Counted from the first letter of the stretch, positions 6,650 through 14,221 are shown. The stretch: DNA of 18,885 nt from a bacterium (GCA_021814895.1 JAKAHN010000002.1:1-18885); one strand, 5' to 3'. Notes: generated by a model from the sequence alone, not told the origin. Translations and numbers: made by a program.

Positions 6650-9058
6650 TTACTTCCCCATCTTACCCTCCTCCTCGGCAATCGCAACCGTAGTCGCCAC
6701 AACAGTATCAGGATTAAGAGACATTGATTCTATGCCGTGCTCAACTAAAAATAGAGCGAAATCTTTGTGGTCGCTTGGCGCTTGTCCGCAAATGCCGATA
6801 TATTTTCCTTTAGCTTTGCAAGTGGCGATTATTTCGGCAATCATTTTTTTAACTGCCGGATTATTTTCGTTGGCAATATGAGTGACAATTCCCGAATCTC
6901 TGTCCAAACCAAGAACAAGTTGAGTCAAATCGTTTGAACCGATGGACATCCCGTCAAAAATCGCCAGAAATTCATCGGCAAGCAAAACGTTTGATGGAAT
7001 TTCGCACATCACATAAGTGGCGCAGTCGCCTCCCATTGATTTCGCAACTAATCCACCCTCTTTCATACTCTCTAATGTTTTCTTGCCTTCCTCCGGAGTC
7101 CGACAAAACGGCACCATCGGCACGACATTGGTTAACCCCATCTCTTCGCGCACTTTTTTGAACGCCGCTACTTCAAGTTTAAACGCATCTTTGAATTTCG
7201 GGTCGTAATAACGCGAAGCGCCACGCCAGCCTATCATCGGATTTTCTTCTTTCGGCTCGTATAAATCTCCGCCAATCAATGTGCGATATTCATTGGTTTT
7301 GAAATCGGAAAAACGAACAATAACCGGCTTCGGATAAAAAGCGACACCGATTTTTGCAATGCCGAAAGCCAAATTATCAATATAGAAATCGGTTTTGCTT
7401 CGCCAACCTACCGTCTTCTTATCAATTTTATGTTTTAACTCTGCACTCAATTTTCTATATTCAATAAGGGCGTTCGGATGAATGCCGATTTCCGAAGAAA
7501 TGATAAATTCCTCACGCGCCAAACCGACGCCTTCATTAGGCAAAAAAGATTTTTCAAAAGCAGTGTCCGGCGTTCCGATATTCATCATTATTTTTGTCTT
7601 AGTTTTTGGAATTTTTTTGACATCATGCTCCCGCACCTCGTATTTCAGCTCGCCTTTATAGACAAAACCCTCAGCTCCAGTAGTATCAACCGTAATCATA
7701 TCGCCGGTTTTCAATTTTCTGGTTGCATTACCTGCGCCAACAACAGCCGGTATACCGAGTTCGCGAGAAACAATCGCCGCGTGGCTCGTTCGCCCCCCTT
7801 TGTCGGTAATAATAGCGGCGGCAATTTTCATAATCGGCTCCCAATCAGGATCGGTAATATCGGTCACCAAAATTTCGCCGGGCAAAAAATCTCCGATCTG
7901 TTTCGGACTCATTATTATATGAACCCGACCAATTGCAATGCGACTGCCGACAGAAACACCTTTAACAATTTCCTCGCTTTTTTCTTTTAAAATAAATTCT
8001 TTTATCTTTGAAAAATCGCGTCCTGCATGAATAGTCTCCGGTCTCGCTTGAACGATAAATAATTCTCCTGTCTTGCCGTCTTTCGCCCACTCGGTGTCCA
8101 TCGGCGTCCATTTATTATGTTTCGCCGTGTAATGTTCCTCAATCATTTTTCCCCAAGTGGCAAGCGTCAAAATCTCTTCATCGGAAAGAACAAAGCTCTG
8201 CCTTTCAGCCTGACTTGTCTTAACAATCTTGAGAGGCCTAATACCCATCATATTTTTCTTATAAATCATTTTGTCAGCTTTCTCACCCACTTTTTTGAAA
8301 ATAATCGGCTTCGGCGCTTTGCCTAAAAGTTGTTTTGCGACCAAATACTCATCCGGAGACACTTCACCCTGGACAATCATCTCACCCAATCCCCACGAAG
8401 CATTTATCACTATTGAATCTTTAAAGCCGGATTCAGTATCAATCGTAAACATAACTCCGGAAGCGCCTTCGCCCGAATGAACCATAATTTCCACGCCGAC
8501 AGAAAGCGCTACTTTGAAATGGTCAAACCCTTTATCAACTCTATAAGAAATCGCCCGAGCGGTAAAAAGTGATGCCATAGTTGCCTTAGTGGCAACAAGA
8601 AGTTGCGCTGTACCGCGAATGCCCAAATAGGTCTCCTGCTCCCCGGCAAAAGAAGCGCCTGGCAAATCTTCCGCCGTCGCCGAGCTTCGGACCGCCACGT
8701 CAACATTTTTTCCGCGGAGTCCTTCCAATTTTTTATATTCACTGACAATAGCTTCTTCCAAATCTTTCGGGAACGCGCCCTTTTTAATAGCCTCTCTGAC
8801 CTTCAAAGCGCGCGCCGATAAATCCTTCAAATTTTTAGTATCCAAGCCGTCCAAAGTTTTTTTGATAAACTCGTCCAATTTAGTCTCGCGTAAAAAATAG
8901 CGGTACCCTTCGGCTGTCACCGCAAATCCGCCCGGCACCTTAATACCCTTCGGCGTTAAGTTTTTTATCATCTCGCCAAGCGAAGCGTTTTTGCCACCGA
9001 CTTCATTAACATTATCAATACCAACATCCGCTAAATTTACCACAAGTTTTTTATCCAT
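6650..9058 (-). CDS. ppsA: Phosphoenolpyruvate synthase (pyruvate, water dikinase)
   Basis: Converts pyruvate plus ATP to phosphoenolpyruvate, AMP and phosphate in the cytoplasm; in fermenters the same enzyme class may run toward pyruvate. The 802-residue length is normal. Three domains are in the usual order: ATP-grasp nucleotide-binding (about 1-345, GGKNASLGEM at 21-30, VRSSATAEDLPGASFAGEQE at 123-142, ending QARPET), mobile phosphohistidine domain (about 365-470, GGRTSHAAIVSRELGIPAVVG with H426), and PEP/pyruvate-binding barrel (about 480-800, GLAREEF, GWRGASRYY, SIGSNDLTQL, GICGQAPSD with catalytic C757). It is the first gene of a two-gene unit with the stand-alone mobile-domain protein. 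A TATAAT at 9068-9073 lies nine bases before the ATG. Confidence 0.96.
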   Translation of the reverse strand: MDKKLVVNLADVGIDNVNEVGGKNASLGEMIKNLTPKGIKVPGGFAVTAEGYRYFLRETKLDEFIKKTLDGLDTKNLKDLSARALKVREAIKKGAFPKDLEEAIVSEYKKLEGLRGKNVDVAVRSSATAEDLPGASFAGEQETYLGIRGTAQLLVATKATMASLFTARAISYRVDKGFDHFKVALSVGVEIMVHSGEGASGVMFTIDTESGFKDSIVINASWGLGEMIVQGEVSPDEYLVAKQLLGKAPKPIIFKKVGEKADKMIYKKNMMGIRPLKIVKTSQAERQSFVLSDEEILTLATWGKMIEEHYTAKHNKWTPMDTEWAKDGKTGELFIVQARPETIHAGRDFSKIKEFILKEKSEEIVKGVSVGSRIAIGRVHIIMSPKQIGDFLPGEILVTDITDPDWEPIMKIAAAIITDKGGRTSHAAIVSRELGIPAVVGAGNATRKLKTGDMITVDTTGAEGFVYKGELKYEVREHDVKKIPKTKTKIMMNIGTPDTAFEKSFLPNEGVGLAREEFIISSEIGIHPNALIEYRKLSAELKHKIDKKTVGWRSKTDFYIDNLAFGIAKIGVAFYPKPVIVRFSDFKTNEYRTLIGGDLYEPKEENPMIGWRGASRYYDPKFKDAFKLEVAAFKKVREEMGLTNVVPMVPFCRTPEEGKKTLESMKEGGLVAKSMGGDCATYVMCEIPSNVLLADEFLAIFDGMSIGSNDLTQLVLGLDRDSGIVTHIANENNPAVKKMIAEIIATCKAKGKYIGICGQAPSDHKDFALFLVEHGIESMSLNPDTVVATTVAIAEEEGKMGK

Positions 9059-9073
9059 ATTTTATTTATTATA
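9059..9073 (-). promoter_or_regulatory. ppsA: Probable -10 box of the ppsA transcript
   Basis: A perfect minus-strand TATAAT at 9068-9073 lies nine bases upstream of the ppsA ATG, which would leave a leader of about two bases. The surroundings are almost pure A/T, so a chance match is more likely here than at the six-base sites elsewhere in the window. No Shine-Dalgarno is visible. Confidence 0.4.
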
Positions 9074-9098
9074 AATTTTAATTAAATATTTAAAGATA

Positions 9099-9455
9099 TT
9101 ATCTTTTCTTAATATATGAAAGATAAAAAGATACTAAAATAAATCCGACAACAAATCCATTCGAAATGATTAATAAAATATATGGGTAACATCCAACGTT
9201 ACAAAAATATGCATGAATATATGAAATCGGAAATAAAAAATATCTTAAAATTAATGGGGTGATGTTAGATATCCATGGTAACGGTAACAATAAAATTTCA
9301 AAAAATAAATAAATTATTACCCCAAATATTCCACCTTTTATTGATTTTTTTATTATAACAGAATCGGTTTTCTTAAAAAGTTTTATTAATAAAAAAATTA
9401 CTATAATTGGAATGGTGACTAAAAAAATTATGCTGAGTATCTCTATAAAATTCAT
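9099..9455 (-). CDS. Small membrane protein, unknown function
   Basis: A 118-residue hydrophobic protein that I do not recognise. Membrane segments can be placed at about residues 4-26, 41-59, 62-80 and 90-112, with lysine-rich stretches at 25-44 (LFKKTDSVIIKKSIKGG) and at the C-terminus (YIKKR); a loop near 84-90 carries two cysteines (CNVGC). Base composition is more AT-rich than in the flanking genes. It lies 40 bases upstream of ppsA and 88 bases downstream of the glycosidase-like gene. No clear promoter or ribosome binding site was found, though a TAATTT lies eight bases before the ATG. The continuous membrane-protein profile is the main support. Confidence 0.6.
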   Translation of the reverse strand: MNFIEILSIIFLVTIPIIVIFLLIKLFKKTDSVIIKKSIKGGIFGVIIYLFFEILLLPLPWISNITPLILRYFLFPISYIHAYFCNVGCYPYILLIISNGFVVGFILVSFYLSYIKKR

Positions 9456-9505
9456 TGGTAATTAAATTATTAATAATTTTTTATTTTAAAATTGAAATTT
9501 TTTGG

Positions 9506-9521
9506 TCCGCCAGCTGGCGGA
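9506..9521. repeat. Perfect 16-bp palindrome
   Basis: TCCGCCAGCTGGCGGA reads the same on both strands and can fold into a six-base-pair GC-rich stem with an AGCT loop. It sits in an otherwise AT-rich gap, 22 bases after the glycosidase-like gene's stop codon. On neither strand is it followed directly by a U-tract (the plus-strand T-run starts eight bases later), so it is not a textbook terminator. Its GC-rich composition against this background suggests a dispersed palindromic element. Only one copy was noticed in this window. Confidence 0.6.
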
Positions 9522-9543
9522 TTGGAACTTTTTTTCCTAACGC

Positions 9544-10572
9544 CTAGCGCCTATCTAACAATTTTTTAATTTCTTCCGCCTTTAAATCATAAGCACGGAC
9601 AAATGAATCGTCCACGTGAGCATATAAAATCCCTTCGCCTTTTACAGTCAGCACAAACTGGCTGGCAAAAGTTATATTCTTTGATTCACTGTCGCGAATA
9701 AACGGCTCTGGCGAAACCCAATCAATTTTACCATTTTCATAATCGTAAATAAAAAGACCGACCGAAAAAATTCCGTAAATAATTCTGCCGTCAATTTTTT
9801 TATCTGCTTCCCTGCCATTCATAATTCCAAGTAATTTATTTTCTCCGATATCAATAAACTCACGTGGAAACATAGGTCCCGGTGAAGCATGTCCCCCGAT
9901 CCAAGAAATTTTATGCTCGGCCGGATGAAAAACTGTTTCGCCAAATTGCCAAGACTTGCCCATATCAGGAGCAATTGCCACCCTAACGATAGAATATCCT
10001 GTATCGCCGGCACTAGTGGCAGATTCCACTAAATTCAACCGCACCTTTTTGGAATTGACTGGGGCTATGGACAACTCTTTGGCGCATAAACTTTCTTTGT
10101 CCGATATTAAAACCGGATCAGTCATCACAAGCGAATTCAAATCTTTTCCGACCGCATGACCAAGATGAATCAAAGTCTTAGCAATTTTTTTTCCATTAAT
10201 CTTTTTCCCAATCATCGGAATTGTAAAATATAGATGGAGTAAATCGGTTTTTTCGTCAATCCAAATATCCGGATCCTCTAGACCGATAAAATCATGGTCT
10301 TTATCGGAAAGTCCTGTAATGATTTCCTCCTGATTTTTTATTTTTAATTCCTCGTCGATTATAAAATGCCCAGCCGAATCGCTTTTAACAAAAGATAAAA
10401 TGCTTCTGTCAATATACCCCTTAACCCTAACATCGCCCTCACGGCTGGTAATACAACGAACTACACCCTCTTTATAGTCAGTCCGCGGGTCAAGGGCAAT
10501 AGCCATTACATGTTTAAACCGCTTATCCGTCTCGACCGCCTTGTCTAAATGTTGAAAATATAATTTATCCAT
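9544..10572 (-). CDS. Five-bladed beta-propeller protein, glycoside hydrolase family 130/43-like
   Basis: A 342-residue cytoplasmic-looking protein with no signal peptide. The repeated short beta-strand pattern and the motifs GLEDPDIW (97-104), SWIGGHASPGPMFP (223-236) and ILYAHVDDSFVRAY (315-328) resemble the five-bladed propellers of GH130 mannoside phosphorylases and relatives, where a GxEDPR segment and a late 'Y..aD..' segment shape the active site. Here the arginine expected after EDP is replaced by aspartate, so activity and substrate are uncertain. It begins five bases after the glycerate 2-kinase stop codon, so the two are co-transcribed, which hints at handling of a glycerate-containing or mannose-containing compound (for example a mannosylglycerate-type solute); that link is speculative. 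Confidence 0.65.
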   Translation of the reverse strand: MDKLYFQHLDKAVETDKRFKHVMAIALDPRTDYKEGVVRCITSREGDVRVKGYIDRSILSFVKSDSAGHFIIDEELKIKNQEEIITGLSDKDHDFIGLEDPDIWIDEKTDLLHLYFTIPMIGKKINGKKIAKTLIHLGHAVGKDLNSLVMTDPVLISDKESLCAKELSIAPVNSKKVRLNLVESATSAGDTGYSIVRVAIAPDMGKSWQFGETVFHPAEHKISWIGGHASPGPMFPREFIDIGENKLLGIMNGREADKKIDGRIIYGIFSVGLFIYDYENGKIDWVSPEPFIRDSESKNITFASQFVLTVKGEGILYAHVDDSFVRAYDLKAEEIKKLLDRR

Positions 10573-10577
10573 AATTT

Positions 10578-11873
10578 TTAATTCTTAATAGCAATCAAAA
10601 GGTCGCTCACATTGCTACCAGTCGGACCTGTCATCAAATAATCTCCAGTCTGTTCAAAAAACGGCGCGTCGTTGTGGCCGGCAAGATATTCGTCTATATT
10701 AAGATTCAATTCACCTGCTTTCTTGCGACCATCACTATCGGCAATCGCACCGGCATAAGGACCGTTGTCCCGTCCGTCAGAAGCAACTGTCATCAAAAGC
10801 TCGCCGTCCTCCACAAATCGCAAGGCCGACAAAGCCAGTTCACCATTTCGCCCTCCACGACCCTTTTTATCGACCGTCACCGTCGTCTCTCCGCCATAAA
10901 GCAAAACCGTTCGTTTCGGTTCATCGTGTAGAGTTTTTATAATGTCATTAGCCACTTCTCGCGCCTCGCCTTCAATTCTGTCGGTTAAAATCTTCGCCTC
11001 AAAACCAAATTTTTCCGCCTCGCTTTTCATAGCGTCCAAAGCTAAAATATTTGAAACCGCCAAAACATTGATAACTTTTTCAAAATATTTATCTTCCTTT
11101 GGCGTCTCTATAAGTCCACAACCTTCCAACTTGCAAGACTCTAAAATTTTATACTTCGCCAAAATTTGTCCGGCGTCTTCAACTGTCGTGTCGTCTTTCA
11201 CGGTCGGACCGGAAGCGATAAATTCCAGATTATTCCCGGGAACATCGGAAAAAATCAACGCAACACTTCTCGCCGGGTAAGCGTATTTTGCCAACCAACC
11301 GCCCCGCGCCAAAGAAATATGTTTTCTGATTGTGTTTATTTCTTGAATAGTCGCGCCGACCGAAAAAAGTTGTTTTAAAATCGCCTCTTCCTCAATGCAG
11401 GTATTGCCTTCGTTCGGTAAACAAAGTAGGGTTGAACCTCCTCCCGAAATTATAAAAATCACCAAGTCATTTTCATCAAGTTTTTTTAAAAATTCCACTA
11501 TCTCTGTCGTTATAGATGTGTTTTTTTCCGACGGGAAAGGATGCGTGCCACAATAATATTTTACACGAGTGCCGATTTTTTCCGGTTCTCGCACATCAAG
11601 AACAATTCCGCCGGAAAGTTTATCTAACAAAATATTCTCAACCGCAAAGGCCGCTTCCGATGAGCATTTGCCGATACCGACTAAATATATTTTACTTTTC
11701 AAACTCGTTCTGAAAGGAACACCGTCAATAATAACCGAGTCACCATCCACTCTAATCTTCTTCTCTATTATTAAAGAAGTGTCAATCGCCAAAAGACCGG
11801 CTTCGACTATTTTCAAAGCTGTTTTTCGAATAGATGTCGTGCCCAGTTCATTAAGATTTTTTATCTTTAACAT
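10578..11873 (-). CDS. Glycerate 2-kinase (MOFRL family)
   Basis: ATP-dependent phosphorylation of D-glycerate to 2-phosphoglycerate, which feeds enolase. The 431-residue protein has the two-domain glycerate kinase type II architecture: an N-terminal DUF4147-type domain with VGIGK and FIISGGGSTLL (about 141-150), LARGG and FSDVPGN...ASGPT (about 209-224), and a C-terminal MOFRL domain with YGGET, KGRGGRNGELAL (about 337-348), ASDGRDNGPYAGA (364-376) and TGPTGSNVSDL (415-425). The open frame extends upstream to 11933, but those extra codons cross a terminator and the promoter; TATAAT six bases before the ATG at 11873 marks the likely start. It forms a two-gene unit with the propeller protein downstream. 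Confidence 0.92.
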   Translation of the reverse strand: MLKIKNLNELGTTSIRKTALKIVEAGLLAIDTSLIIEKKIRVDGDSVIIDGVPFRTSLKSKIYLVGIGKCSSEAAFAVENILLDKLSGGIVLDVREPEKIGTRVKYYCGTHPFPSEKNTSITTEIVEFLKKLDENDLVIFIISGGGSTLLCLPNEGNTCIEEEAILKQLFSVGATIQEINTIRKHISLARGGWLAKYAYPARSVALIFSDVPGNNLEFIASGPTVKDDTTVEDAGQILAKYKILESCKLEGCGLIETPKEDKYFEKVINVLAVSNILALDAMKSEAEKFGFEAKILTDRIEGEAREVANDIIKTLHDEPKRTVLLYGGETTVTVDKKGRGGRNGELALSALRFVEDGELLMTVASDGRDNGPYAGAIADSDGRKKAGELNLNIDEYLAGHNDAPFFEQTGDYLMTGPTGSNVSDLLIAIKN

Positions 11874-11888
11874 AAGCATATTATACCA
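11871..11888 (-). promoter_or_regulatory. Extended -10 leaderless promoter of the glycerate 2-kinase gene
   Basis: On the minus strand TGG-TATAAT (TATAAT at 11885 to 11880) is followed by six bases and the ATG at 11873. The TG one base upstream makes it an extended -10, which can work without a -35; none is seen. An ATG at 11879 directly abuts the -10 box and would not be transcribed from it. Confidence 0.65.
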
Positions 11889-11909
11889 CTCAAAAAAAAT
11901 TTTTGTTAG

Positions 11910-11937
11910 AAAAAAATGCGTGACGCTTGCCACGCAT
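11910..11937 (-). terminator. Rho-independent terminator of the 86-codon basic-protein gene
   Basis: On the minus strand a perfect seven-base-pair stem, ATGCGTG pairing with CACGCAT (11931-11937 and 11916-11922), with an eight-base loop, is followed by a run of T. It begins six bases after the stop codon at 11944 and ends just upstream of the glycerate kinase promoter, so it separates the two transcripts. Confidence 0.8.
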
Positions 11938-11943
11938 ATATAA

Positions 11944-12204
11944 TCAATTCGGCTGATGAGCGCGAGGTCGCTTTTGCGTCCTTGCCCACAAAGAAAATCT
12001 GACGCCAGCCTTTTTCAACTGCACTAAGGTCCCATTCGAAACTTTGAAGAATTTGCGTTTTCGTCCATCTTCGCACCTCAATCCCCTTTTTCTTGTTCGA
12101 ACTCCGTGCTTGCGAAGGAACTTCCTCACGTGCCCCCGAACGTACCATTTAATTTCAATTATCATATTCCCTCTGGATCTTGAGTATTGCTTAACTGGCA
12201 ACAT
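11944..12204 (-). CDS. Small highly basic protein, unknown function
   Basis: An 86-residue protein with about 26 lysine/arginine and only three acidic residues, which I do not recognise. The core WYVRGHVRKFLRKHGVRTRK and RKRKFFKVSNGTLVQLKKAG suggest nucleic-acid (probably RNA) binding. Two starts are plausible: the ATG at 12204 preceded by AGGTG, and an ATG at 12165 preceded by GAGGG three bases away, giving 73 residues and dropping a less ordered N-terminus. These are the only clear Shine-Dalgarno-like sequences in the window. The gene stands between two intrinsic terminators, so it is transcribed alone. A frame at 11906-12148 on the same strand runs through the terminator and is rejected. 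A structured RNA instead of a protein cannot be excluded. Confidence 0.55.
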   Translation of the reverse strand: MLPVKQYSRSRGNMIIEIKWYVRGHVRKFLRKHGVRTRKRGLRCEDGRKRKFFKVSNGTLVQLKKAGVRFSLWARTQKRPRAHQPN

Positions 12205-12242
12205 CTTACACCTACTGTCTAAAAAAACAATAGACTGATATT

Positions 12243-12270
12243 AAAAAAAACGCCCTCTTAAAAGGACGTT
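12243..12270 (-). terminator. Rho-independent terminator of the 136-codon orphan gene
   Basis: On the minus strand AACGTCCT (12270 to 12263) pairs with AGGGCGTT (12256 to 12249) through eight pairs including one G-U, with a six-base loop, followed directly by eight T residues. It starts 14 bases after the stop codon at 12285. Confidence 0.85.
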
Positions 12271-12284
12271 GAGATGAACCTGTA

Positions 12285-12695
12285 TCAATCGAGGAACAGT
12301 TGTCGTGACACAGGGCGATACATGATTTGACCAAACTGATTAACAAAGTATGTCACATCAAGTCTGTCGTATTCCGTAGGAAAACACTCCCGAACGGCCT
12401 CGACGATTAACTGCTCGATCATAATCACCCGACGGGTGGCATCCTCCTTAATTGCCAAAAACTGAGCACCTTCATGTGGCGAAGACGAGTCATTGTCCGG
12501 TATTTCACCCTTCTTTGATTCGTTAATTGCCATGGTTTGAAGACGGGCCAACTTTAGAATCAACCCTTCCGGCACCGGCCGATTAAGAAATTGACCGTCT
12601 TCTGAAGAAATGCCTATTAATTTCTCCTCGGGCAACTCTGCAATTTCAGGAACGCCAAACAACACATCTATCAAAATTTTTAGGAAAGAACGCAT
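12285..12695 (-). CDS. Orphan 136-residue protein, unknown function
   Basis: I do not recognise this protein. From the ATG at 12695 it begins MRSFLKILIDVLFGVPEI, a short amphipathic or hydrophobic segment, followed by a soluble sequence with a polar, probably disordered middle (about residues 58-76, KKGEIPDNDSSSPHEG) and a helical segment around 80-103 (EDATRRVIMIEQLIVEAVRECF). It ends YFVNQFGQIMYRPVSRQLFLD. The open frame reaches 12752, but the extra 19 codons contain the -35 element TTGACA, so the internal ATG is preferred. The gene has its own promoter and a strong terminator, so it is a monocistronic unit between rarA and the basic-protein gene. Confidence 0.65.
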   Translation of the reverse strand: MRSFLKILIDVLFGVPEIAELPEEKLIGISSEDGQFLNRPVPEGLILKLARLQTMAINESKKGEIPDNDSSSPHEGAQFLAIKEDATRRVIMIEQLIVEAVRECFPTEYDRLDVTYFVNQFGQIMYRPVSRQLFLD

Positions 12696-12706
12696 ATTCA
12701 GACTAA

Positions 12707-12734
12707 ATGTTAAAGAAAAAAGGTTGAATGTCAA
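12707..12734 (-). promoter_or_regulatory. TTGACA-N16-TAACAT promoter of the orphan gene
   Basis: The minus strand has a perfect -35 TTGACA (12734 to 12729), a 16-base spacer and TAACAT (12712 to 12707, four of six matches to TATAAT). Predicted transcription start is near 12700, about five bases before the ATG at 12695. This is the only consensus -35 hexamer noticed next to a gene start in the window. Confidence 0.6.
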
Positions 12735-12748
12735 GCAATTCAAAACTT

Positions 12749-13879
12749 TCACTTAAAATATTTTTTATTTTTTATTTTCTCCGGCAAATAACTTTCCTTG
12801 TCATACTTTTCATAATTTTTTCCGTATTCCAAATCCTTCATCAATTTTGTTGGCGCGTTTCGAATTTTGAGCGGTATAGGAAGCGCGCCAAATTTTTTAA
12901 CATCTTCTTGAGCAGAACGGAGAGCATCGTAAGCCGAGCGGTCTTTTTTTGCCCCGCAAAGATAAGCGACGCCGTGCGCCAAATTTATCGACGCTTCCGG
13001 CAAACCTATAATGTCAACTGCCTGAAAAACCTGATTGGCGACAACAAGAGCGGTCGGCTGAGCAAGTCCGATATCCTCGCTGGCAAAAATCACCATTCTC
13101 CTCGCGATAAATTTAGGATCTTCACCGGCCTCAAGCATTCTGGCCAAATAATACATCGCCGAATCGGCCTGAGACGCTCGCATACTTTTTATAAAAGCGC
13201 TAATTATATTGTAATGTTCCTCGCCTTTTTTATCGTAACGTACAAATTTTGATTGAATAGTATCATTCAAACTCGCAACCGTTATAACACCATAAAGTTC
13301 TTCGGTCGCTTCCAGCACAGAAAGAGCTTGTCGCGCATCGCCGTCGGCCATTCTGACAAGCCAATCAATCGCATCTTTTTTGGTCTTTAATTTTGTTCGC
13401 TTAATAATTTTTTTCATCTCTTCTTGGGAATGAGGATTTAAAACAAAAACTCGGCAACGGGAAAGAAGGGGTGAGATAATTTCAAAACTCGGATTTTCCG
13501 TTGTGGCGCCGATTAAAGTCAATTCGCCCGACTCAACGTAAGGCAATAAAAAATCTTGCTGAGCTTTGTTAAAACGATGGATTTCATCCAGCAATAAAAC
13601 CTTCGGTTGTAAAGTATGACCACTGTCAACAATTTTCCTAATATCGTCTTTGCCTGCCGACACTGCCGATAATTCAAAAAGTTCGGCATTCAAACTCTTG
13701 GCGTAAATTCGCGCCAGTGTGGTCTTGCCAGAGCCGGGAGGACCCCACAACACAAAAGAAAAAAGGTGTTTCTTTTCTATCGCCACTCGCAAAGGTTTAC
13801 CTGGACCGACAAGATGTTCCTGTCCGACAAATTCATCAAGTTTCTGCGGGCGAATTTTTGAAGCTAATGGTTCTGACAT
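12749..13879 (-). CDS. rarA: Replication-associated recombination AAA+ ATPase RarA/MgsA
   Basis: RarA (MgsA/WRNIP1 family) is a clamp-loader-like AAA+ ATPase that acts at stalled replication forks. The 376-residue protein has Walker [10 protein letters not shown] (46-54), Walker [10 protein letters not shown] (95-103), sensor-1 GATTENPSF (124-132), the arginine-finger region SPLLSRC (136-142), and the family's C-terminal part with [36 protein letters not shown] and [13 protein letters not shown]. RuvB and clamp-loader subunits lack this C-terminal section. Five codons upstream another ATG exists at 13894, but those codons contain the TATAAT of the promoter; the ATG at 13879 lies six bases after it and is preferred. 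It appears to be transcribed alone, as the next gene has its own promoter. Confidence 0.95.
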   Translation of the reverse strand: MSEPLASKIRPQKLDEFVGQEHLVGPGKPLRVAIEKKHLFSFVLWGPPGSGKTTLARIYAKSLNAELFELSAVSAGKDDIRKIVDSGHTLQPKVLLLDEIHRFNKAQQDFLLPYVESGELTLIGATTENPSFEIISPLLSRCRVFVLNPHSQEEMKKIIKRTKLKTKKDAIDWLVRMADGDARQALSVLEATEELYGVITVASLNDTIQSKFVRYDKKGEEHYNIISAFIKSMRASQADSAMYYLARMLEAGEDPKFIARRMVIFASEDIGLAQPTALVVANQVFQAVDIIGLPEASINLAHGVAYLCGAKKDRSAYDALRSAQEDVKKFGALPIPLKIRNAPTKLMKDLEYGKNYEKYDKESYLPEKIKNKKYFK

Positions 13880-13891
13880 ACATTCATTATA
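13877..13891 (-). promoter_or_regulatory. rarA: TATAAT-N6-ATG leaderless start of rarA
   Basis: On the minus strand TATAAT (13891 to 13886) is followed by six bases and the ATG at 13879. The 12-base context AGATGTATAATG is identical to that before the M23 peptidase gene at 16731-16742. No -35 consensus is visible. Confidence 0.65.
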
Positions 13892-13915
13892 CATCTATAA
13901 AATTGCCCTCGCCTA

Positions 13916-13936
13916 CCTTGAAGTCTGACTTTAAGG
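13916..13936. repeat. 21-bp near-perfect inverted repeat upstream of the rarA promoter
   Basis: The arms CCTTGAAGTC and GACTTTAAGG flank a single central T and match except at one position pair. It lies between the stop codon of the anchored 92-residue protein (13943) and the rarA -10 box, immediately upstream of where a -35 would be. With a one-base centre it cannot form a normal hairpin and no U-tract follows, so a dimeric repressor or activator site is more plausible than a terminator. Confidence 0.45.
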
Positions 13937-13942
13937 AGAAAA

Positions 13943-14221
13943 TTAATCGTCCTCAAATTTCCCGTCGTCATCCATTCCGCCGGTTCTCTTAATAGAATAA
14001 TGAGTACTTGAAGAAGTATTAGAAATCGTCTGAGTAGAAACTGACCCGTTATCTAAAACCTGATTTGGTTGAATATTTTGAGTATCACTAATCTGATTCT
14101 GCAAAGAACCTTTTTGACTAACACTAGCGCCCAGCGTTTTTGAAGAATAAATTGCCATACCAGATATCGCTAAAACCGCAACCCAAAACAACATCATTCC
14201 GCCATTAATTTTATTTGCCAT
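13943..14221 (-). CDS. Small membrane-anchored protein with polar tail, unknown function
   Basis: A 92-residue protein that I do not recognise. One hydrophobic segment at about residues 8-26 (GMMLFWVAVLAISGMAIYSS) acts as signal anchor or uncleaved signal. The rest is rich in serine, threonine, glutamine and asparagine, apparently disordered, and ends in an acidic tail (MDDDGKFEDD). It follows the membrane hydrolase by 33 bases in the same direction and is probably the last gene of the P-type ATPase run. No ribosome binding site is seen. The family cannot be named; low-complexity tails of this kind are poorly conserved. Confidence 0.65.
   Translation of the reverse strand: MANKINGGMMLFWVAVLAISGMAIYSSKTLGASVSQKGSLQNQISDTQNIQPNQVLDNGSVSTQTISNTSSSTHYSIKRTGGMDDDGKFEDD

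Noticed and set aside
11874..11933. Twenty extra N-terminal codons on glycerate 2-kinase
   Set aside because: They cross the upstream terminator stem and the -10 box, and look unlike the family's N-terminus.
11906..12148. Minus-strand open frame overlapping the basic-protein gene
   Set aside because: It runs through the intrinsic terminator at 11910-11937, has no family resemblance, and its competing frame has Shine-Dalgarno support.
12205..12242. Inverted repeat GTCTA/TAGAC upstream of the basic-protein gene as a riboswitch or attenuator
   Set aside because: The stem is only five to six pairs, AT-rich and without an aptamer-like region; not enough to support a regulatory RNA.
13880..13894. 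Upstream ATG of rarA giving five extra residues (MYNEC)
   Set aside because: These codons contain the TATAAT box; family members start near the [10 protein letters not shown] segment.
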